From Litorivicinus lipolyticus (lineage in GTDB: Bacteria > Pseudomonadota > Gammaproteobacteria > Pseudomonadales > Litorivicinaceae): 64,000 bases of DNA. Shown in pieces: positions 28,344-37,388 of this stretch (position 1 is the first letter of the stretch; each line of letters begins with the position of its first letter). A program made the position numbers and the translations under genes. Under the pieces are notes generated by a model. That model was given only the letters and a program-made list of their open reading frames with translations. It did not search any database and was not told the DNA's origin. The stretch covers positions 434,001 to 498,000 of the forward strand of contig NZ_CP045871.1 of the NCBI RefSeq assembly GCF_009650135.1, read 5' to 3'.

Positions 28344-28880
28344 TTAGCCTGATTGTGTTGAAGCGGCCAGGCGCCGCCGGCGATCCCAGCGGAAGTAGAA
28401 AAGCAATGCCCCAACAAAAACGATCATGCCAATCAGATCGCCGACCGCATATTGGACGAGTTGGTTAACGTCGATATCTCGACTGGCCGTTACTAGGTAA
28501 ACGCTGGATACCGCTACACCATTTAAGGCCGTTGCGATGACACCTAAGAGTGCAAATGAGGTCCAGGGCACCACGGGGTAGGCGTTTCGCGGCGCCAGCA
28601 AGTCCCAGCCCAGCGCATAAAGTGCCAGGTAAACCAGCGGTAGCGGGGTTACGCTGGCTATGCAGGTGGCAACGTATGTCCATGGCATTTCGGTGAAGTT
28701 GGGAAAGAAAAGTACGCAGGTGGCGATGTGTCCTACCAGGAGCCCCGGTAGCGCCCGGAAGCGGAACAGGAAAAAACTCACTACACGCCAGCCGTGCGGT
28801 AAAAAAATCAATGACGCTGCGGCTGAGTTTTGGCGAAAGCCCCAGTCTTGAACGGCAAATAGAAAAACGTAGATGGCCAT
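28344..28880 (-). CDS. Small polytopic membrane protein, MASE1-like
   Basis: 178 residues with about five hydrophobic segments. The part LIFLPHGWRVVSFFLFRFRALPGLLVG resembles the first segments of MASE1-type membrane sensor domains, but no GGDEF, kinase or other output domain follows; the protein ends RWDRRRRLAAS. The frame stays open upstream to about 28960 and the pre-ATG residues (STLTINIATM) look protein-like, yet there is no standard start or Shine-Dalgarno, so the N-terminus is uncertain and the gene may be a remnant. It abuts the repeat array and points towards it. Confidence 0.5.
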   Translation of the reverse strand: MAIYVFLFAVQDWGFRQNSAAASLIFLPHGWRVVSFFLFRFRALPGLLVGHIATCVLFFPNFTEMPWTYVATCIASVTPLPLVYLALYALGWDLLAPRNAYPVVPWTSFALLGVIATALNGVAVSSVYLVTASRDIDVNQLVQYAVGDLIGMIVFVGALLFYFRWDRRRRLAASTQSG

Positions 28881-29028
28881 GGTGGCGATGTTGATGGTGA
28901 GTGTTGATCGGTTAATAATGTCGGCCCCAAACTGACTCTTATTGTTAAGAACCTACACGCAAAATTGGAGTTGAGTCCACTTTTGACATCGATGCTTTAG
29001 TCGAGGGGGCGGCCTTGGTAAAATTCGC

Positions 29029-29057
29029 TTGCGCTGATGCGCTAACGTCACTATTAT
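29029..29057 (+). promoter_or_regulatory. Putative promoter of tRNA-Leu(CAG)
   Basis: TTGCGC (29029-29034), a 17-bp spacer and TATTAT (29052-29057), followed by a GC-rich discriminator (CCGCCCCC) typical of stringently controlled stable-RNA promoters. The tRNA starts 13 bp after the -10 box. The -35 box is weak. Confidence 0.5.
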
Positions 29058-29070
29058 CCGCCCCCACAAA

Positions 29071-29157
29071 GCCCAGGTGGCGGAATTGGTAGACGCGCTA
29101 GCTTCAGGTGCTAGTGTCTGTATAGACGTGGAGGTTCAAGTCCTCTCCTGGGCACCA
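29071..29157 (+). tRNA. tRNA-Leu (anticodon CAG)
   Basis: 87 nt with encoded CCA. Acceptor GCCCAGG/CCTGGGC, anticodon stem CTAGC/GCTAG with loop TTCAGGT (anticodon CAG), class-II variable arm and T-arm GAGGTTCAAGTCCTC. It reads the common CUG leucine codon. It stands alone with its own promoter and terminator, and its last 15 nt are duplicated downstream. Confidence 0.96.
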
Positions 29158-29464
29158 AATTCCAAAGGTTAAAGGCCAGCAGAGATGCTGGCCTTTTTCT
29201 GTTTAAAGTGCCTATTTAAAGTGCCTGCTTAGGGTGCCTGCGGTCGGACTGCCGGCCCGTCGCTGGCGCTTTGGGCGTTCGCAGGCTCGAAGCGTTGCTT
29301 CTCGAAATCCCTGCTCACCCTCTCCTGGGCACCAAATTCCAAAGGTTAAAGGCCAGCAGAGATGCTGGCCTTTTTCTGTTTAAAGTGCCTGCTTAGGGTG
29401 CCTGTGGTCGGACTGCCGGCCCGTCGCTGGCGCTTTGGGCGTTCGCAGGCTCGAAGCGTTGCTT
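29143..29464 (+). repeat. Direct duplication of tRNA-Leu(CAG) 3' end plus terminator and flank
   Basis: Copy 1 spans 29143-29300 and copy 2 29320-29464. Copy 2 starts with the last 15 nt of the tRNA (CTCTCCTGGGCACCA), then repeats the terminator and about 110 bp of flank ending CGAAGCGTTGCTT. The copies differ mainly by a 13-bp block (TATTTAAAGTGCC) present only in copy 1 and one C/T change. Offset 177 bp. The layout parallels the rtT repeats after E. coli tyrT. The rest of 28881-29584, up to the dioxygenase start, holds no gene that I can support. Confidence 0.92.
29172..29198 (+). terminator. Terminator of tRNA-Leu(CAG), first copy
   Basis: Stem AAGGCCAGCA/TGCTGGCCTT with a GAGA tetraloop (29172-29195) and a T-run. 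An identical second terminator, part of the duplication, lies at 29349-29375. Confidence 0.9.
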
Positions 29465-29584
29465 GATACGGTGCGTCATATGCACCATCCGAAAAAGTCT
29501 AAGCGGCTGTTTTTTTCGATTGTCCAGCCTTCGTACCAAGTTTATGATGCTCGTCGCGTTTTAATTTACCCTTGAGAGAAATCG

Positions 29585-30652
29585 ATGTCCGCGACCGCTG
29601 AAGCAGTATTTGCACCATTGCCCAACATCATCGAACCCAAATGGTGGACAGGCACCCCGTCCATTTCTCCGGATCTGTTTGTCATCGACGGCAACCAGTA
29701 TCGCGTCGACGGCACGCCGTTAGCACCGAGCGCTGAACTTGAAGCCCACATGCAGCGGACCTTTGACGAAGTGGGTTTGGTTCATGTCGTCAATACCGGC
29801 CTTGATGATCTGCAATCGATGCGTTTGATTGCGACTCAAGTGCTGAAAGTACAGCGCAACTACGAGGGCGGTGCGAATCCTCGGAAAATGATCCAAAAGA
29901 ACGTCTACGAAGTCGGCGCGCCGCTGGAAGCGCGTCTGCATTATCACCACGAGATGGCTTACATCGGTTCAAGCACCAAGATGGTCAGTTTCATGGCGAG
30001 CAAAATGCCGAGCGAAGGTGGCTATACCTTTGTGTCGGACAACTGCCGGGCGACGGATGCAATCTTAGCGACGCCTTTTGGCCAAAAGCTGAAGGAGCTG
30101 GGTCTGTGCTATCACCGTAGCCTGACGGATCGCGACTCCTTTACAGACCGTTTGAACATTGGCGTTTACAACCACTGGCAGCAGTCGATGTTGACTGATG
30201 ACCCGGACGTGGCGGCGGCCGAAGCCCAAAGCCGCGGTTTGGAAGTCGAGTGGGGGCCGAATCGTTTACTGAAAACGCGTTTCTACATTTCGGCCTTCGA
30301 GTTTTTTCCGCAGATGGATCGTAACTTGCTGTACGCCAGCCTGGCTGACGATGCCGCGTGGTTTGACACCTGGCCGCTGGTCCAGCACCTGCCCGCCCAC
30401 GAGCGCCCGTTACAGCTCACCTTTGGTGACGGCTCGGAAATGAGCGACGACGAAAAGCAGCTGTTCCTCAAGGTCTACGATGACTATGGCATTCCGATTC
30501 CGTGGAAGGTCGGTGACGTTGCCGTGATCTGTAACTACCGTTTTGCCCACGGTCGCCCGGCGGTGCACCTGAAACCCGGTGAACAGCGCGAGCTGGGTGT
30601 TTTGATCGGTGAATCGTTTGACCGATTGGAGACACGCGACGGCAAGTGGTAG
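29585..30652 (+). CDS. TauD/TfdA-like Fe(II)/2-oxoglutarate dioxygenase
   Basis: 355 residues. The double-stranded beta-helix oxygenase signature is HHEMAY near residue 120 (H-x-E rather than the usual H-x-D iron ligands) with the distal His in YRFAHGRPAV and a likely 2OG-binding Arg in the C-terminal stretch (GEQRELGVLIGES). Closest recognisable relatives are SyrP-like and clavaminate-synthase-like members. The substrate is unknown. It stands alone with its own terminator; the glyoxylate operon and its IclR regulator follow, so a role in feeding or branching from that pathway is possible but only inferred. Confidence 0.8.
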   Translation: MSATAEAVFAPLPNIIEPKWWTGTPSISPDLFVIDGNQYRVDGTPLAPSAELEAHMQRTFDEVGLVHVVNTGLDDLQSMRLIATQVLKVQRNYEGGANPRKMIQKNVYEVGAPLEARLHYHHEMAYIGSSTKMVSFMASKMPSEGGYTFVSDNCRATDAILATPFGQKLKELGLCYHRSLTDRDSFTDRLNIGVYNHWQQSMLTDDPDVAAAEAQSRGLEVEWGPNRLLKTRFYISAFEFFPQMDRNLLYASLADDAAWFDTWPLVQHLPAHERPLQLTFGDGSEMSDDEKQLFLKVYDDYGIPIPWKVGDVAVICNYRFAHGRPAVHLKPGEQRELGVLIGESFDRLETRDGKW

Positions 30653-30680
30653 CCGTCGACGGCGTGCCGTGTTGATTGAA

Positions 30681-30708
30681 AGGCCAGCCTAAAGGCTGGC
30701 CTTTTTTT
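30681..30708 (+). terminator. Terminator after the dioxygenase gene
   Basis: Stem AGGCCAGCC/GGCTGGCCT (30681-30702) followed by seven T. With AAAG on its left flank it may also serve the convergent iclR-type gene, whose stop lies at 30716. Confidence 0.88.
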
Positions 30709-30715
30709 ATCCGCT

Positions 30716-31543
30716 TTAGCCGGCGTGGGATGCGCCCATTAGGGCGCTAATACGGCTGGCAGTTTGCCGCACCTGGCGGGCCAGATCGGGCATCGTGTCG
30801 TCGTTGACTCGAAAGCTTGGGCCGGACACGGACAGCCCAGCAATGACTTCATTGTGAACATTAAAGATGGGTGCCGCGACACAGCGCATGCCCGTGTGCC
30901 GTTCTTCATCGTCAATCGAAAATCCGTTGCGTCGGGCGTCACGCAGTGCGCTTTTGAAGCCGTCCTTATCGGTCAGTGTTGCGTCGGTGAAGCGTTCAAG
31001 CGGGTAGCTATTTAGCCAGTGGAATTGTTCAACCTCACCGGAGGCACCCAAAATAGCCTTGCCGATGGCACTGCTGTGTGCGGCGCTGCGACTGCCAGGG
31101 CGAAAAAACGCCCGGATGGGTTGGTGGGTTTCATGCTGGGCCACAAACACCACTTCGCCTTTATCTAAAATTCCGAGGTTGGCGGTCTCGTGGGTTAGCT
31201 CACTTAACTGCTTCATCGGCAGTCGTGCATGTTCGACCACTTTTGCCGAGCGGGCGAATACGCTGCCTAATCGAAAGGCCTCGATGCCAATCCGCCACTC
31301 GCCAGTTTCAGCGCTTTGGGTCACAAATCCACGGCGCTCGAAGGTGTTGAGGAATCGGTAAATCGAGGCTGGGCTGGTGTCCATGGTGACGGCGATATCG
31401 CTAAGGCTGATGCCGTCGTATTGACCGACGGTTTGCAAAATTGACAGGGCCCGGTCCAGGGTTTTAACGCCACTCGGCTCGCCTTCCAGTTTTGGCCGTC
31501 CGCGCCCGCGTTTGCTGGGTTCGGTTCCAAGGGAATTTTTCAT
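30716..31543 (-). CDS. IclR family transcriptional regulator of the glyoxylate operon
   Basis: 275 residues. A basic N-terminal tail (KRGRGRPKLEGEP), then a winged HTH (ISLSDIAVTMDTSPASIYRFLNTFERRGFV, residues about 45-75) and an IclR effector domain (GKAILGAS, RRNGFSIDDEERHTGMRCVAAPIF). It is divergent from gcl across an AT-rich 153-bp region, as AllR-type regulators often are; the effector is probably glyoxylate or a related 2-oxo acid. Repressor or activator cannot be told from the sequence. Confidence 0.92.
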   Translation of the reverse strand: MKNSLGTEPSKRGRGRPKLEGEPSGVKTLDRALSILQTVGQYDGISLSDIAVTMDTSPASIYRFLNTFERRGFVTQSAETGEWRIGIEAFRLGSVFARSAKVVEHARLPMKQLSELTHETANLGILDKGEVVFVAQHETHQPIRAFFRPGSRSAAHSSAIGKAILGASGEVEQFHWLNSYPLERFTDATLTDKDGFKSALRDARRNGFSIDDEERHTGMRCVAAPIFNVHNEVIAGLSVSGPSFRVNDDTMPDLARQVRQTASRISALMGASHAG

Positions 31544-31696
31544 TATTGTTTTTGCCTACCATTTGAAAAAACAAAAATCATTTAAATACAACTAGATAAA
31601 TAATTTACCAATTTTATAAAAAGCAATTTTGAAAAAATATACTGCATCCGGCTAAAAGAACAAAGTAGTGCGTCTAAACAATAACGAGGACGAACT
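31544..31696 (+). promoter_or_regulatory. AT-rich divergent control region iclR-type/gcl
   Basis: Much more AT-rich than its surroundings. It contains two copies of TTTGAAAAAA (31562-31571 and 31628-31637), 66 bp apart, and a good -10 hexamer TATACT (31638-31643) without a matching -35, as expected for a regulated promoter. A ribosome site (ACGAGGACG) precedes gcl at 31697. The exact IclR-type operator is not identified. Confidence 0.5.
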
Positions 31697-33493
31697 ATGA
31701 CCCAGATGCGTGCAGTGGATGCGATGGCATTAATATTGGAAAAAGAGGGCATTACCCAGGCCTTTGGCGTGCCAGGTGCTGCGATTAACCCTTTTTACTC
31801 TGCGCTAAAAGGTCACGGTGGTTTTAACCACGTGCTGGCACGCCACGTCGAGGCTGCCTCGCACATGGCCGAGGGCTTCACGCGTGCGGCGCCTGGCAAT
31901 ATCGGTCTGTGTATCGGCACCAGCGGCCCGGGTGGTACGGACATGGTCACCGGCCTGTACTCGGCATGGGCGGACTCTATCCCGATCTTGTGCGTGACCG
32001 GTCAAGCGCCGATCGCCAAACTAGACAAAGAAGACTTTCAAGCCGTCGATATTGTATCCATTGCAGCGCCCGTGACGAAGTGGGCGGTCATGTTGGGAGC
32101 CGCGGCGCAATTGCCGGGCACACTGCGCAAAGCCTGTCAGCTGATGCGCGAAGGGCGCAAGGGGCCGGTTTTAATTGATTTGCCGATCGATGTTCAGATG
32201 ACGGAAATCGATTTTGATATTGACCTGTATGAACCGGCTGAAATCGCAAAGCCGGCGCCAAGTGCGGCTCAAATAGACCGCTTGGTCGACCTCATTAACC
32301 AATCTGAGCGGCCGGTGATCGTGGCCGGTGGTGGAATCATCAATGCCACTGCCGAAGCCGAGCTGTTGGCCTTTGCCGACGCCCGTCGCATTCCGGTGAT
32401 TCCGACCTTGATGGGGTGGGGTTGCATTCCGGACGATCACGACCTCATGGCCGGTATGGTGGGGCTGCAAACCAGCCACCGCTGCGGCAACGCGACGCTG
32501 CTGCGCGCCGATTTGGTGATCGGAATCGGCAACCGCTGGGCTAACCGGCACACCGGTGACCTGGAAACCTATACCCGGGGGCGAAAGTTTGTCCATGTCG
32601 ACGTTGAGGCCACCCAAATCGGGCGCATATTCGAGCCGACGCTGGGTATTGTGTCGGACGCCAAGCAGGCTTTGGTCCAGTTTGTCGCCGCGTTACCGCG
32701 GATTACCCAGCGCTTCGATCGCTGGTCCGCAGAATGCTTACACCGCAAACATCACATGCTGCGCAAGACCGATTTCGAGCAGGTCCCGATGAAACCACAA
32801 CGCATCTACCAAGCCATGAACGAGGCCTTTGGCCCGGACACGCGCTACGTCTCGACCATCGGGCTTTCGCAAATCGCTGGTGGCCAGTTCTTAAAGGTGT
32901 TTAAACCGCGTCATTGGATCAACTGCGGCCAAGCCGGTCCCCTGGGCTGGACACTGCCGGCGGCACTGGGTGTCAGTGCCGCGTGCCCAGATGAGGTCGT
33001 GGTTGGGGTTTGTGGCGACTACGATTTTCAGTTTTTGATCGAAGAATTGGCGGTCGGCGCCCAGCACGGTCTGGGCGTGGTCATCATACTGTTGAATAAC
33101 GCGTATCTGGGGTTAATTCGTCAGGCCCAAAAAGGCTTCGACATGGACTTCCAAGTCAGCCTCGCGTTCGACAACCAAAACACCCCCGCCGGCGGTGACG
33201 GTGTGCCGCAGGCCTATGGTGTCGACCATGCCAAAGTGATCGAAGGCATGGGCTGCGAAGTCATCCGTGTGCTCGAGCCACAACACCTCAACCAAGGCTT
33301 GATCGACGCCCAGGCCAGGGCCAAGGCGCAACGCGTGCCGGTTGTGGTGGAGTGCATTTGCGAGCGAGTGACCAATATCGCCATGGGCCAGTCGATCGCA
33401 GCGATCAATGAATTTGAGCCCATTGATTGCCGCGATGGAGACCTAACAGCCGAGACCTTTTGGGTGCCGAAAATGGAGAAAATCGATGCCTAA
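31697..33493 (+). CDS. gcl: Glyoxylate carboligase (tartronate-semialdehyde synthase)
   Basis: 598 residues (E. coli Gcl 593) and alignable by eye almost end to end. A ThDP enzyme that joins two glyoxylates into tartronate semialdehyde and CO2. [20 protein letters not shown] at the N-terminus, [15 protein letters not shown] (valine in place of the usual ThDP glutamate, as in known Gcl), [13 protein letters not shown], and the ThDP/Mg motif [17 protein letters not shown] with [12 protein letters not shown]. First gene of gcl-hyi-glxR-ttuD; hyi overlaps it by 8 bp. Confidence 0.98.
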   Translation: MTQMRAVDAMALILEKEGITQAFGVPGAAINPFYSALKGHGGFNHVLARHVEAASHMAEGFTRAAPGNIGLCIGTSGPGGTDMVTGLYSAWADSIPILCVTGQAPIAKLDKEDFQAVDIVSIAAPVTKWAVMLGAAAQLPGTLRKACQLMREGRKGPVLIDLPIDVQMTEIDFDIDLYEPAEIAKPAPSAAQIDRLVDLINQSERPVIVAGGGIINATAEAELLAFADARRIPVIPTLMGWGCIPDDHDLMAGMVGLQTSHRCGNATLLRADLVIGIGNRWANRHTGDLETYTRGRKFVHVDVEATQIGRIFEPTLGIVSDAKQALVQFVAALPRITQRFDRWSAECLHRKHHMLRKTDFEQVPMKPQRIYQAMNEAFGPDTRYVSTIGLSQIAGGQFLKVFKPRHWINCGQAGPLGWTLPAALGVSAACPDEVVVGVCGDYDFQFLIEELAVGAQHGLGVVIILLNNAYLGLIRQAQKGFDMDFQVSLAFDNQNTPAGGDGVPQAYGVDHAKVIEGMGCEVIRVLEPQHLNQGLIDAQARAKAQRVPVVVECICERVTNIAMGQSIAAINEFEPIDCRDGDLTAETFWVPKMEKIDA

Positions 33494-34283
33494 GTTCAGC
33501 GCAAACCTATCCATGTTGTTTACCGAAGTGGCCTTTATTGATCGCTTTCAAGCCGCGGCTGCGGCCGGATTTGATACGGTCGAATACTTGTTTCCCTATG
33601 CCCATCCGCGCCATGAAATAGCTGAGCTGCTCGCGACCCATGGGTTGCGCCAGGGCCTGTTTAATTTGCCGGCGGGTGACTGGGACCAGGGCGAACGCGG
33701 GATTGCCTGCCATCCTGACCGGATCGCCGAATTTCGAGCCGGCGTCGACAAGGCCATCGCCTATGCCAAGGAGTTGGAGTGCCCGCAATTGAATTGCCTG
33801 GCGGGCATTGTGCCGGCTGGCATCAGCCTGGAGCAGGCCCAGGCCGTGCTGGTCGACAATCTGCGCTACGCGGCACTGAAACTGGAGGGGGAGGGACTGC
33901 GCTTGTTGTTGGAACCGATCAACTCCAAAGTCGATATCCCCGGGTTCTTAATCGACACCACGGCCAAGGGTTTGGCGGCGATCGAGCAAGCCGACTGCGG
34001 CAATATTTGGCTGCAATATGACGTTTATCACGCGCAGGTTATGGAGGGCGATCTGATCCGGACGATGCACGCTCACATGGCCCAGATTGGGCATATCCAA
34101 ATTGCCGACAACCCAGGGCGTCACGAACCCGGCACGGGTGAAATTAATTTCGACCAGGTATTTGCAGCCATCGATGCGGCCGGCTACCGCGGTGACATCG
34201 GCTGCGAATACAAGCCGGCACGGACAACCCAGGCGGGTCTGGACTGGTTGCGATCAACACTGAAAACGGAGGAAACCGCATGA
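33486..34283 (+). CDS. hyi: Hydroxypyruvate isomerase
   Basis: 265 residues (E. coli Hyi 258). Interconverts hydroxypyruvate and tartronate semialdehyde. TIM-barrel of the xylose-isomerase-like family: [19 protein letters not shown] at the N-terminus, [34 protein letters not shown] with the metal Glu, and [17 protein letters not shown], all Hyi hallmarks. Overlaps gcl by 8 bp and glxR by 4 bp, so the operon is translationally coupled. Confidence 0.96.
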   Translation: MPKFSANLSMLFTEVAFIDRFQAAAAAGFDTVEYLFPYAHPRHEIAELLATHGLRQGLFNLPAGDWDQGERGIACHPDRIAEFRAGVDKAIAYAKELECPQLNCLAGIVPAGISLEQAQAVLVDNLRYAALKLEGEGLRLLLEPINSKVDIPGFLIDTTAKGLAAIEQADCGNIWLQYDVYHAQVMEGDLIRTMHAHMAQIGHIQIADNPGRHEPGTGEINFDQVFAAIDAAGYRGDIGCEYKPARTTQAGLDWLRSTLKTEETA

Positions 34284-35173
34284 GCACGATTGGATTTATT
34301 GGGTTGGGCATTATGGGTGCGCCGATGGTGGGTCATTTATTAAGCGCCGGTCATAGCGTCAGCACTAAGACGCACAGCGCGGCCTTGCCGGATGAGTTGG
34401 CGCGCCAAGGCCTGCAGGATCTGGACAGCTATGCCGCGGTCGCGGCGGCCGCGGACGTACTGATTTTAATGCTGCCGAATACCCCGCAGGTCGACGCGGT
34501 GCTGTTTGGCGACGGCGGCCTGGCGGCGTCACTGCGCCCGGGCACCTTGGTGATCGATATGAGCTCTATCGATCCGATTCAGACCCGGGATTTTGCCGCA
34601 CAGGTCGAGGCCGCAGGCGGTGTTTGGCTGGACGCGCCGGTATCCGGCGGTCAGGTTGGCGCCAAGGCGGCGTCGCTGTCGATTATGTGTGGCGGCAGCG
34701 CGAGTGCATTTGAGCGCGCACAGCCGCTGTTGGCGTTGATGGGAAAAAACATCACCCATGTCGGCCCGTCCGGGGCCGGTCAAATTGCCAAGGTCGCCAA
34801 CCAAATGATTGTGGCGCTTAACATCGAAGCCGTCGCCGAGGCCTTGGTATTTGCGTCCAAAGCCGGTGCCGATCCGCAACGGGTGCGCCAGGCCTTGATG
34901 GGTGGCTTCGCATCCTCCAAAATACTGGAGGTGCATGGCGAACGGATGACCACACGGTCGTTCGATCCGGGCTTTACAATCGAGCTGCACCAAAAAGACC
35001 TCGGCTTGGCCTTGGACAGCGCCAAGTCCCTTGGGCTTGCGCTGCCACATACCGCCGGCGCTATGCAGCTGATGAATCAGTGTGTGGCCATGGGCGGTGC
35101 CAGTCAGGATCACTCCGCGTTGGTGCGGGCCATCGAAAATATGGCCGGCCACACTATTGGCGAGCATGAATGA
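34280..35173 (+). CDS. glxR: 2-hydroxy-3-oxopropionate (tartronate semialdehyde) reductase
   Basis: 297 residues. A beta-hydroxyacid dehydrogenase reducing tartronate semialdehyde to D-glycerate with NAD(P)H. Dinucleotide fold IGFIGLGIMGAPMVGHLL at the start, substrate motif LDAPVSGGQVGAKAASLSIM, and the catalytic Lys in GQIAKVANQMIV near residue 172. ATGA overlaps on both sides place it firmly between hyi and the glycerate kinase. Confidence 0.95.
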   Translation: MSTIGFIGLGIMGAPMVGHLLSAGHSVSTKTHSAALPDELARQGLQDLDSYAAVAAAADVLILMLPNTPQVDAVLFGDGGLAASLRPGTLVIDMSSIDPIQTRDFAAQVEAAGGVWLDAPVSGGQVGAKAASLSIMCGGSASAFERAQPLLALMGKNITHVGPSGAGQIAKVANQMIVALNIEAVAEALVFASKAGADPQRVRQALMGGFASSKILEVHGERMTTRSFDPGFTIELHQKDLGLALDSAKSLGLALPHTAGAMQLMNQCVAMGGASQDHSALVRAIENMAGHTIGEHE

Positions 35174-36408
35174 CACAGCCCCGCGACTCCTTGACGGCGA
35201 TGATGCAGGCGGCATTAGCCGCCGCGGACCCGGCCCAGGCCATCCACGGCAGACTGCCGGACTGTAAAAAACTAGTGGTGCTGGGCGCGGGCAAGGCCGC
35301 GGCGGCGATGGCACGCGCGGTCGAGCAACAATTTTCCGGATCCATTCGCGGCGCCGTGGTCACACGCTACGGCCATGCGGTCGATTGCCAGCATGTTGAA
35401 GTCATCGAAGCGGCTCACCCGACACCGGATGCCAACAGTGTTCGCGGCGCCCAGCGCTTGTTGCAATTGGCGGGCGGTGCGGCGGATGACGAACAGGTAC
35501 TGATGCTGCTGTCCGGCGGTGCGTCGTCGCTGATTGCCTACCCACCGGCGGGGGTTGAGTTGGCTGAGATTCAGGCGATCACCAAACAGCTACTCAACGG
35601 CGGGTCAACCATCGGTCAGCTTAATACCGTGCGTCGACACCTCTCGCAAATTGGCGGTGGCCGCTTGGCCGCGGCCTGTGCCGGTGCCGGGCTGACCACG
35701 CTGGTGATTTCGGACGTTACCGGCGATGTGTTGCACGACATTGGGTCCGGCCCGACCAGTGCCGACCCGACCTCGGTCGGTGACGTGCTGGCGCTGTTTA
35801 AACAATTTGAAGTGACGCCCAGTGATGCCGTTTTGGCCCATTTACGCGGTCCCAATGGCGAAACACCCAACGCGGTCCCAGGCCATGTTGAGTTAGTCGC
35901 GACCCCGCAGCAGGCCCTGGTGGCGGCGGCCGATGTGGCCGAAGCGGCGGGTATTAATGTGCTCAATCTGGGGGCATTTATCGAAGCGGATGCGCTGGAA
36001 ACCGCAAAGGTTATGGCCGCGATCGCGTTACAAGTCCAGCAATACCAACAGCCGATTCGGACCCCCGCGGTCATTTTGAGCGGCGGCGAATCCACCGTGA
36101 CAGTGCGCGGTGAGGGTATCGGCGGTCGCAACGTCGAATTCGCCATGGGCATGGTTCAGGCACTGCATGGCAGCCGCGACATTGTCGGCTTGGCGATTGA
36201 TACCGATGGGGTCGATGGCGCCGCTGAGGTGGCCGGAGCCTGGTTTGACTCGGGCAGCATGGATGCGGCCAATGCCCAAGGCCATGCCCTGGCTGAATAC
36301 CAAGCGCGCAACGATGGCCACCGTTTTTTTGCCGCCACGGGTGAGCAGATCGTGACCGGGCCGACACTGACTAACGTCAACGATTTCCGGGCGATTTTGG
36401 TCCGCTAA
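35170..36408 (+). CDS. ttuD: Glycerate 2-kinase (MOFRL/TtuD family)
   Basis: 412 residues. Phosphorylates D-glycerate to 2-phosphoglycerate, completing glyoxylate entry to glycolysis. LGAGKAAAAMARAVE near residue 35, LLSGGASSLIAYP, NTVRRHLSQIGGGRLA, VISDVTGDVLHDIGSGPTSAD, and the C-terminal MOFRL stretch GRNVEFAMGM...DTDGVDGAAEVAGA. This family is unrelated to GarK/GlxK kinases. Last gene of the operon; it ends 5 bp from the convergent transporter gene. Confidence 0.94.
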   Translation: MTQPRDSLTAMMQAALAAADPAQAIHGRLPDCKKLVVLGAGKAAAAMARAVEQQFSGSIRGAVVTRYGHAVDCQHVEVIEAAHPTPDANSVRGAQRLLQLAGGAADDEQVLMLLSGGASSLIAYPPAGVELAEIQAITKQLLNGGSTIGQLNTVRRHLSQIGGGRLAAACAGAGLTTLVISDVTGDVLHDIGSGPTSADPTSVGDVLALFKQFEVTPSDAVLAHLRGPNGETPNAVPGHVELVATPQQALVAAADVAEAAGINVLNLGAFIEADALETAKVMAAIALQVQQYQQPIRTPAVILSGGESTVTVRGEGIGGRNVEFAMGMVQALHGSRDIVGLAIDTDGVDGAAEVAGAWFDSGSMDAANAQGHALAEYQARNDGHRFFAATGEQIVTGPTLTNVNDFRAILVR

Positions 36409-36413
36409 GCGGG

Positions 36414-37319
36414 CTAGCGTGATCGGCGCAAAGTCGCCAAACCCGACACGATCACCAGCGCACTGCCGGCCAGCATCGCAGCGTTGACCGTTTCGTCAAA
36501 GAACACCACCGACAACATCAGCGCAAACACCAAGCGACTGTAGCGAAAGGGCGCAACGACGGCGACATCACCGCCGCGGGTCGCCAATACCACCGCAAAG
36601 TAGGCGCCGGCGCCGGCGATCGTTGATAGACAGAGCAAGCCCAGGTGTGCCGGGCGGATGGGGCTGAATTCACCAAATACCGGGATGGTCACGACGCCGG
36701 CCAGAAACAGCGCAAAGAAGGCCCAAAATGAAATCGTGATGGGCGCAATTGAGCCCGCGATTGACCGGGTTAGTAAGTCGCGAATTGCTAGTAATATGAC
36801 CGCAACCACCGCCAGTAACGCCGCTGGCTGAAAGCCCTGCATGCCGGGTTGGATAATCAGCAACACGCCCGCGAAGCCGGCGCCAATGAGCACCCACTGG
36901 CGGGTGCTGACCGCTTGGCCCAAAAACAACGCGCCGCCCATGGCCACTACCAGCGGTGCCGCCTGCAAGATCGCCGAGGACGCTGACAACGAGGCGTAGA
37001 CAATCGCCGAGACGAAAAATATTGCCGATGACAGCTCGCAAAAGGTGCGCCCGACAAAGCGCCAGTTGGCCAGGTTGGGCCCGAACAGTGCGATTGACTT
37101 AAGCGCCGCGATGACCGCAAAGGCGAGGCTGCCGCAGAGTCCGACCAATACCAAAATCTGCGAGATCGGCATGTCATAGGACAACTGCTTAATAACCGCG
37201 TCTTCAATTGCGAAGCCGGCCATGGCGATGACCATGTAAAGAATACACAGGCTGTTTTCGGAGCGGGCCGAGGCGGTGGCGTTAATCAAAGGAGCAATCC
37301 TGGGTGGTGGGCGCGCCAA
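36414..37319 (-). CDS. DMT superfamily (EamA) membrane transporter
   Basis: 301 residues from a TTG start, or about 273 from an internal ATG at 37235; the start is uncertain, but the first membrane helix (LCILYMVIAMAGFAIEDAVI) needs residues before that ATG. Ten hydrophobic helices in two EamA halves; SSAILQAAPLVVAMGGALFLG and FRYSRLVFALMLSVVFFDE are typical repeats. Metabolite export is the usual role and the substrate is unknown. Divergent from the sensor kinase gene. Confidence 0.88.
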   Translation of the reverse strand: MARPPPRIAPLINATASARSENSLCILYMVIAMAGFAIEDAVIKQLSYDMPISQILVLVGLCGSLAFAVIAALKSIALFGPNLANWRFVGRTFCELSSAIFFVSAIVYASLSASSAILQAAPLVVAMGGALFLGQAVSTRQWVLIGAGFAGVLLIIQPGMQGFQPAALLAVVAVILLAIRDLLTRSIAGSIAPITISFWAFFALFLAGVVTIPVFGEFSPIRPAHLGLLCLSTIAGAGAYFAVVLATRGGDVAVVAPFRYSRLVFALMLSVVFFDETVNAAMLAGSALVIVSGLATLRRSR

Positions 37320-37388
37320 ACTGGACGCGCGCGGACGATAACCTGTCGCTGGCGTCGATCCAACCCTCGCATCAGGCTAAACTGTGGC

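Noticed and set aside
27031..28468. Long open reading frames on both strands through the tandem array
   Set aside because: They follow the repeat on either strand, giving repeated peptides of about 52 residues, have no independent starts, and disagree with the structured-RNA pattern. The frame also shifts with the 6/7 T differences.
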